Source: Eggerthella sinensis (GTDB taxonomy: Bacteria > Actinomycetota > Coriobacteriia > Coriobacteriales > Eggerthellaceae). Taken from it: a DNA stretch of 41,254 nt. The position numbers and the translations under genes are program-made. Positions 39,645 through 41,254 of the stretch are shown piece after piece (the first letter of the stretch is position 1; each line of letters begins with the position of its first letter). The stretch lies in contig NZ_PPTT01000035.1 of the NCBI RefSeq assembly GCF_003339815.1, positions 1 to 41,254 on the forward strand, read 5' to 3'. Under the pieces are notes generated by a model. The model made no database searches and was not told the origin of the DNA. It saw nothing but the letters and a program-made list of their open reading frames with translations.

Positions 39645-41095
39645 ACTGCGTGCGCGGTGTCGAGGGCGCGCTGCCATCCGAACAGGCCGTCGGCCACGTT
39701 TGCGTGCGTCGCACCCGCGCTGCCCGTGTCGAGCGCTTTCGTCGCGCCGGTGCCGCCGGCGATGCGGGCCTTCTCGGGCGTCTCGACGCTTTCGAACAGG
39801 CTCATCTGCCCCGGCGTGGTCTTGTTCGCGCGGCGGCCGTGATTGCCGCCCTTGATGGGCGCGGCCAACTGCGCGCGCAGCCCCTCGCGCGAGAAGTCGA
39901 CGCCCTGGCCCGCGTAGCCGCCCGAGCACGTGATGAAGAAGCGGGCGCGCTTGTAGGCGATGCCCAGTTTGCGCAGCTCGGGCTCGCGCAGGCATGCGGT
40001 GCGACGGGCGCGCATGATGAGCTGCGCCCCGCGCACGCCGATGCCCGGCACGCGCAGCAGCGCTTCGAGCGGCGCCGTGTTCACTTCCACGGGAAAGAAG
40101 TCCAGGTGGTTGATGGCCCAGTTCGCCTTCGGGTCGAGGTCGGGGTCGAGGAAAGGATTGTCCTCGTCGATGATCTCGCTGACGTCGAAGCGGTAGAAGC
40201 GCAGCAGCCAATCGGCCTGGTACAGCCGATGCTCGCGGTTGAGCTGGATGGCGTCGGTGCCGGGAAGGCGCTTGTCGTCGTTCACGGGCGTGTAGGCGCT
40301 GAAGAACACGCGCTTGAGCGACAACGTGCGATAGAGGGCCGCCGACAGGTTGAGGATCTGGAAGTCGCTCTCGGGCGTGGCGCCGACGATCATCTGCGTG
40401 GACTGGCCGGCCGGCACGAAGGCGCGCTCCTTCTTCTTGGGGCGGATCTGCTTCATGTACGTGGTCTGCTTGCGCACGAGGGCGCGCGTGTCCTTATCGA
40501 CGGCGATGTTGTCGCGTATCTGGCGCATGGGCGCGATGATGTGCTGCTTGTTCTTCTCGGGAGCGAGCAGCTGCAGGCTCTTCTGCGAGGGCAGCTCCAT
40601 GTTCACGCTCATGCGATCGGCGAGGTGCCCCAGCTGATCGACGAGTTCGGGGGAGGTGCCGGGCACCGCTTTCGCGTGGATGTAGCCGCGGAAGCCGTGC
40701 TCCTCGCGCAGGATCTGCAGCGTTTGGATCATGAGCTCGGTGGTGTAGTCGGGGTTGCGGATGACGCCCGAGCTGAGGAACAGGCCCTCGATGTAGTTGC
40801 GCCGGTAGAACGCGATGGTGAGGTCGGCCAGCTCGCGCGGCTTGAACGCCGCTCGCGGCATCTCGTTCGACACGCGGTTCACGCAGTAGGCGCAATCGTA
40901 CACGCAGACGTTCGTCATGAGCACCTTGAGCAGCGTGATGCAGCGGCCGTCCGCCGCGAAGCTGTGGCAGCATCCGGCGGCCAGGGTGTTGCCCAGCTTG
41001 CCCTTCTGCGCGTCGCGATCGATGCCCGACGAGGTGCAGGCCACGTCGTACTTCGCGGCATCGGCGAGGATTTCCAGCTTCGCAACGAGGTCCAT
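39635..41095 (-). CDS. TIGR03916-type radical SAM protein, putative DNA modification/repair
   Basis: 486 residues. CVYDCAYC (about 65-72) is the CxxxCxxC radical SAM site, followed by IEGLFLSSGVIRNPDYTTELM and MSVNMELPSQ of the barrel. A helix-hairpin-helix (VPGIGVRGAQLIMRARR, near 353-369) suggests DNA contact. The last 60 residues are a low-complexity Gly/Ala/Thr extension. ATG 41095 is used; a GTG at 41101 is in frame. It is first of a two-gene unit with the TIGR03915 protein, the family's standard partner. A promoter with LexA-like boxes precedes it, implying SOS control. The reaction is unknown; repair or modification of DNA bases is inferred from the helix-hairpin-helix and the common link with uracil glycosylases. 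Confidence 0.88.
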   Translation of the reverse strand: MDLVAKLEILADAAKYDVACTSSGIDRDAQKGKLGNTLAAGCCHSFAADGRCITLLKVLMTNVCVYDCAYCVNRVSNEMPRAAFKPRELADLTIAFYRRNYIEGLFLSSGVIRNPDYTTELMIQTLQILREEHGFRGYIHAKAVPGTSPELVDQLGHLADRMSVNMELPSQKSLQLLAPEKNKQHIIAPMRQIRDNIAVDKDTRALVRKQTTYMKQIRPKKKERAFVPAGQSTQMIVGATPESDFQILNLSAALYRTLSLKRVFFSAYTPVNDDKRLPGTDAIQLNREHRLYQADWLLRFYRFDVSEIIDEDNPFLDPDLDPKANWAINHLDFFPVEVNTAPLEALLRVPGIGVRGAQLIMRARRTACLREPELRKLGIAYKRARFFITCSGGYAGQGVDFSREGLRAQLAAPIKGGNHGRRANKTTPGQMSLFESVETPEKARIAGGTGATKALDTGSAGATHANVADGLFGWQRALDTAHAVCA

Positions 41096-41096
41096 A

Positions 41097-41174
41097 CACA
41101 CGTCCGTTCGTCAGATCAAATGTTCGCGGGAATGTTTGTTCGTATATAGTACGCAAACGGGTGTTCGGAGTCAA
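41097..41174 (-). promoter_or_regulatory. Promoter of the radical SAM cassette with LexA/SOS-like boxes
   Basis: Minus strand: -35 TTGACT (41169-41174), 17-base spacer, -10 TACTAT (41146-41151). CGAACACCCGTTTG (41154-41167) lies wholly in the spacer and matches all but one position of the Gram-positive LexA consensus CGAACRNRYGTTYG. Further box-like sequences are CGAACAAACATTCC (41129-41142), CGAACATTTGATC (about 41113-41125, weaker) and CGAACGGACGTGTG (41097-41110, one mismatch, overlapping the start region). The repeated CGAAC half-sites suggest cooperative binding. From 41175 to the window end I see nothing else. Confidence 0.72.
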
Positions 41175-41254
41175 GGCCTGTTGCGCGCAATGCAACCCCT
41201 CTGCCCAAACCTCCTCAAACTTTTATTGAACCGCAGGTCAGGGGCGGGTGGGGG

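Overview
The window is GC-rich and densely coded. It looks like chromosome of a high-GC, gut-type anaerobic actinobacterium, most likely Eggerthellaceae (Eggerthella-like). This is inferred from the mix of genes: a Tat-exported FAD reductase of the fumarate-reductase flavoprotein family next to a membrane-spanning LuxR regulator, MoeA, ThyX instead of ThyA, a rubredoxin-fused flavin reductase and a two-subunit iron-sulfur fumarase. No rRNA, tRNA, CRISPR array, insertion sequence or prophage was recognised.

Layout. Bases 1-7050 carry a metal and redox block. On the minus strand are moeA, a binding protein/ATPase/permease ABC importer of the iron-siderophore/cobalamin/molybdate type, and a DUF4213/DUF364 protein. 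On the plus strand are a THEP1-like NTPase and a flavin reductase-rubredoxin. A strong Fur-type box precedes the flavin reductase and a weaker one precedes the importer. A perfect parS centromere site lies inside the NTPase gene, which suggests an origin-proximal position.

Bases 7051-12206 hold a methyltransferase (minus), thyX, a DUF1385 membrane protein and an ABC-2 exporter pair. The apparent promoter of that pair has a 13-C tract between its -35 and -10 elements. Bases 12377-16546 are a polar amino-acid ABC importer operon (ATPase, Tat lipoprotein, two permeases). The first permease carries a very long charged tail with its own well-placed internal ribosome-binding site. Next come a convergent lipase-like gene and a small anchored protein (minus), then an archaeal-type topoisomerase IA and malate dehydrogenase.

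Bases 22208-35256 hold a DUF4440 protein (minus), a ferredoxin-nitroreductase and an AlkZ-like protein. These are followed by a long co-directional run: fumarase alpha and beta, tmk, holB, ricT, pncB, two degV genes, a degenerate hydroxyacid-dehydrogenase-like protein with a His/Asp tail, and a PflA-like radical SAM protein. A LuxR regulator and its adjacent FAD reductase follow.

The right end (38730-41095, minus) is a two-gene cassette: a radical SAM protein with a helix-hairpin-helix and its usual partner, annotated elsewhere only as putative DNA modification/repair. Its promoter has a LexA/SOS-like box between -35 and -10 and more box-like repeats downstream, so it is the best candidate here for an undescribed DNA-damage-inducible system. 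The other strong leads are the C-tract promoter, the parS site, the tailed permease, and repeat-derived extensions at the ends of several genes.
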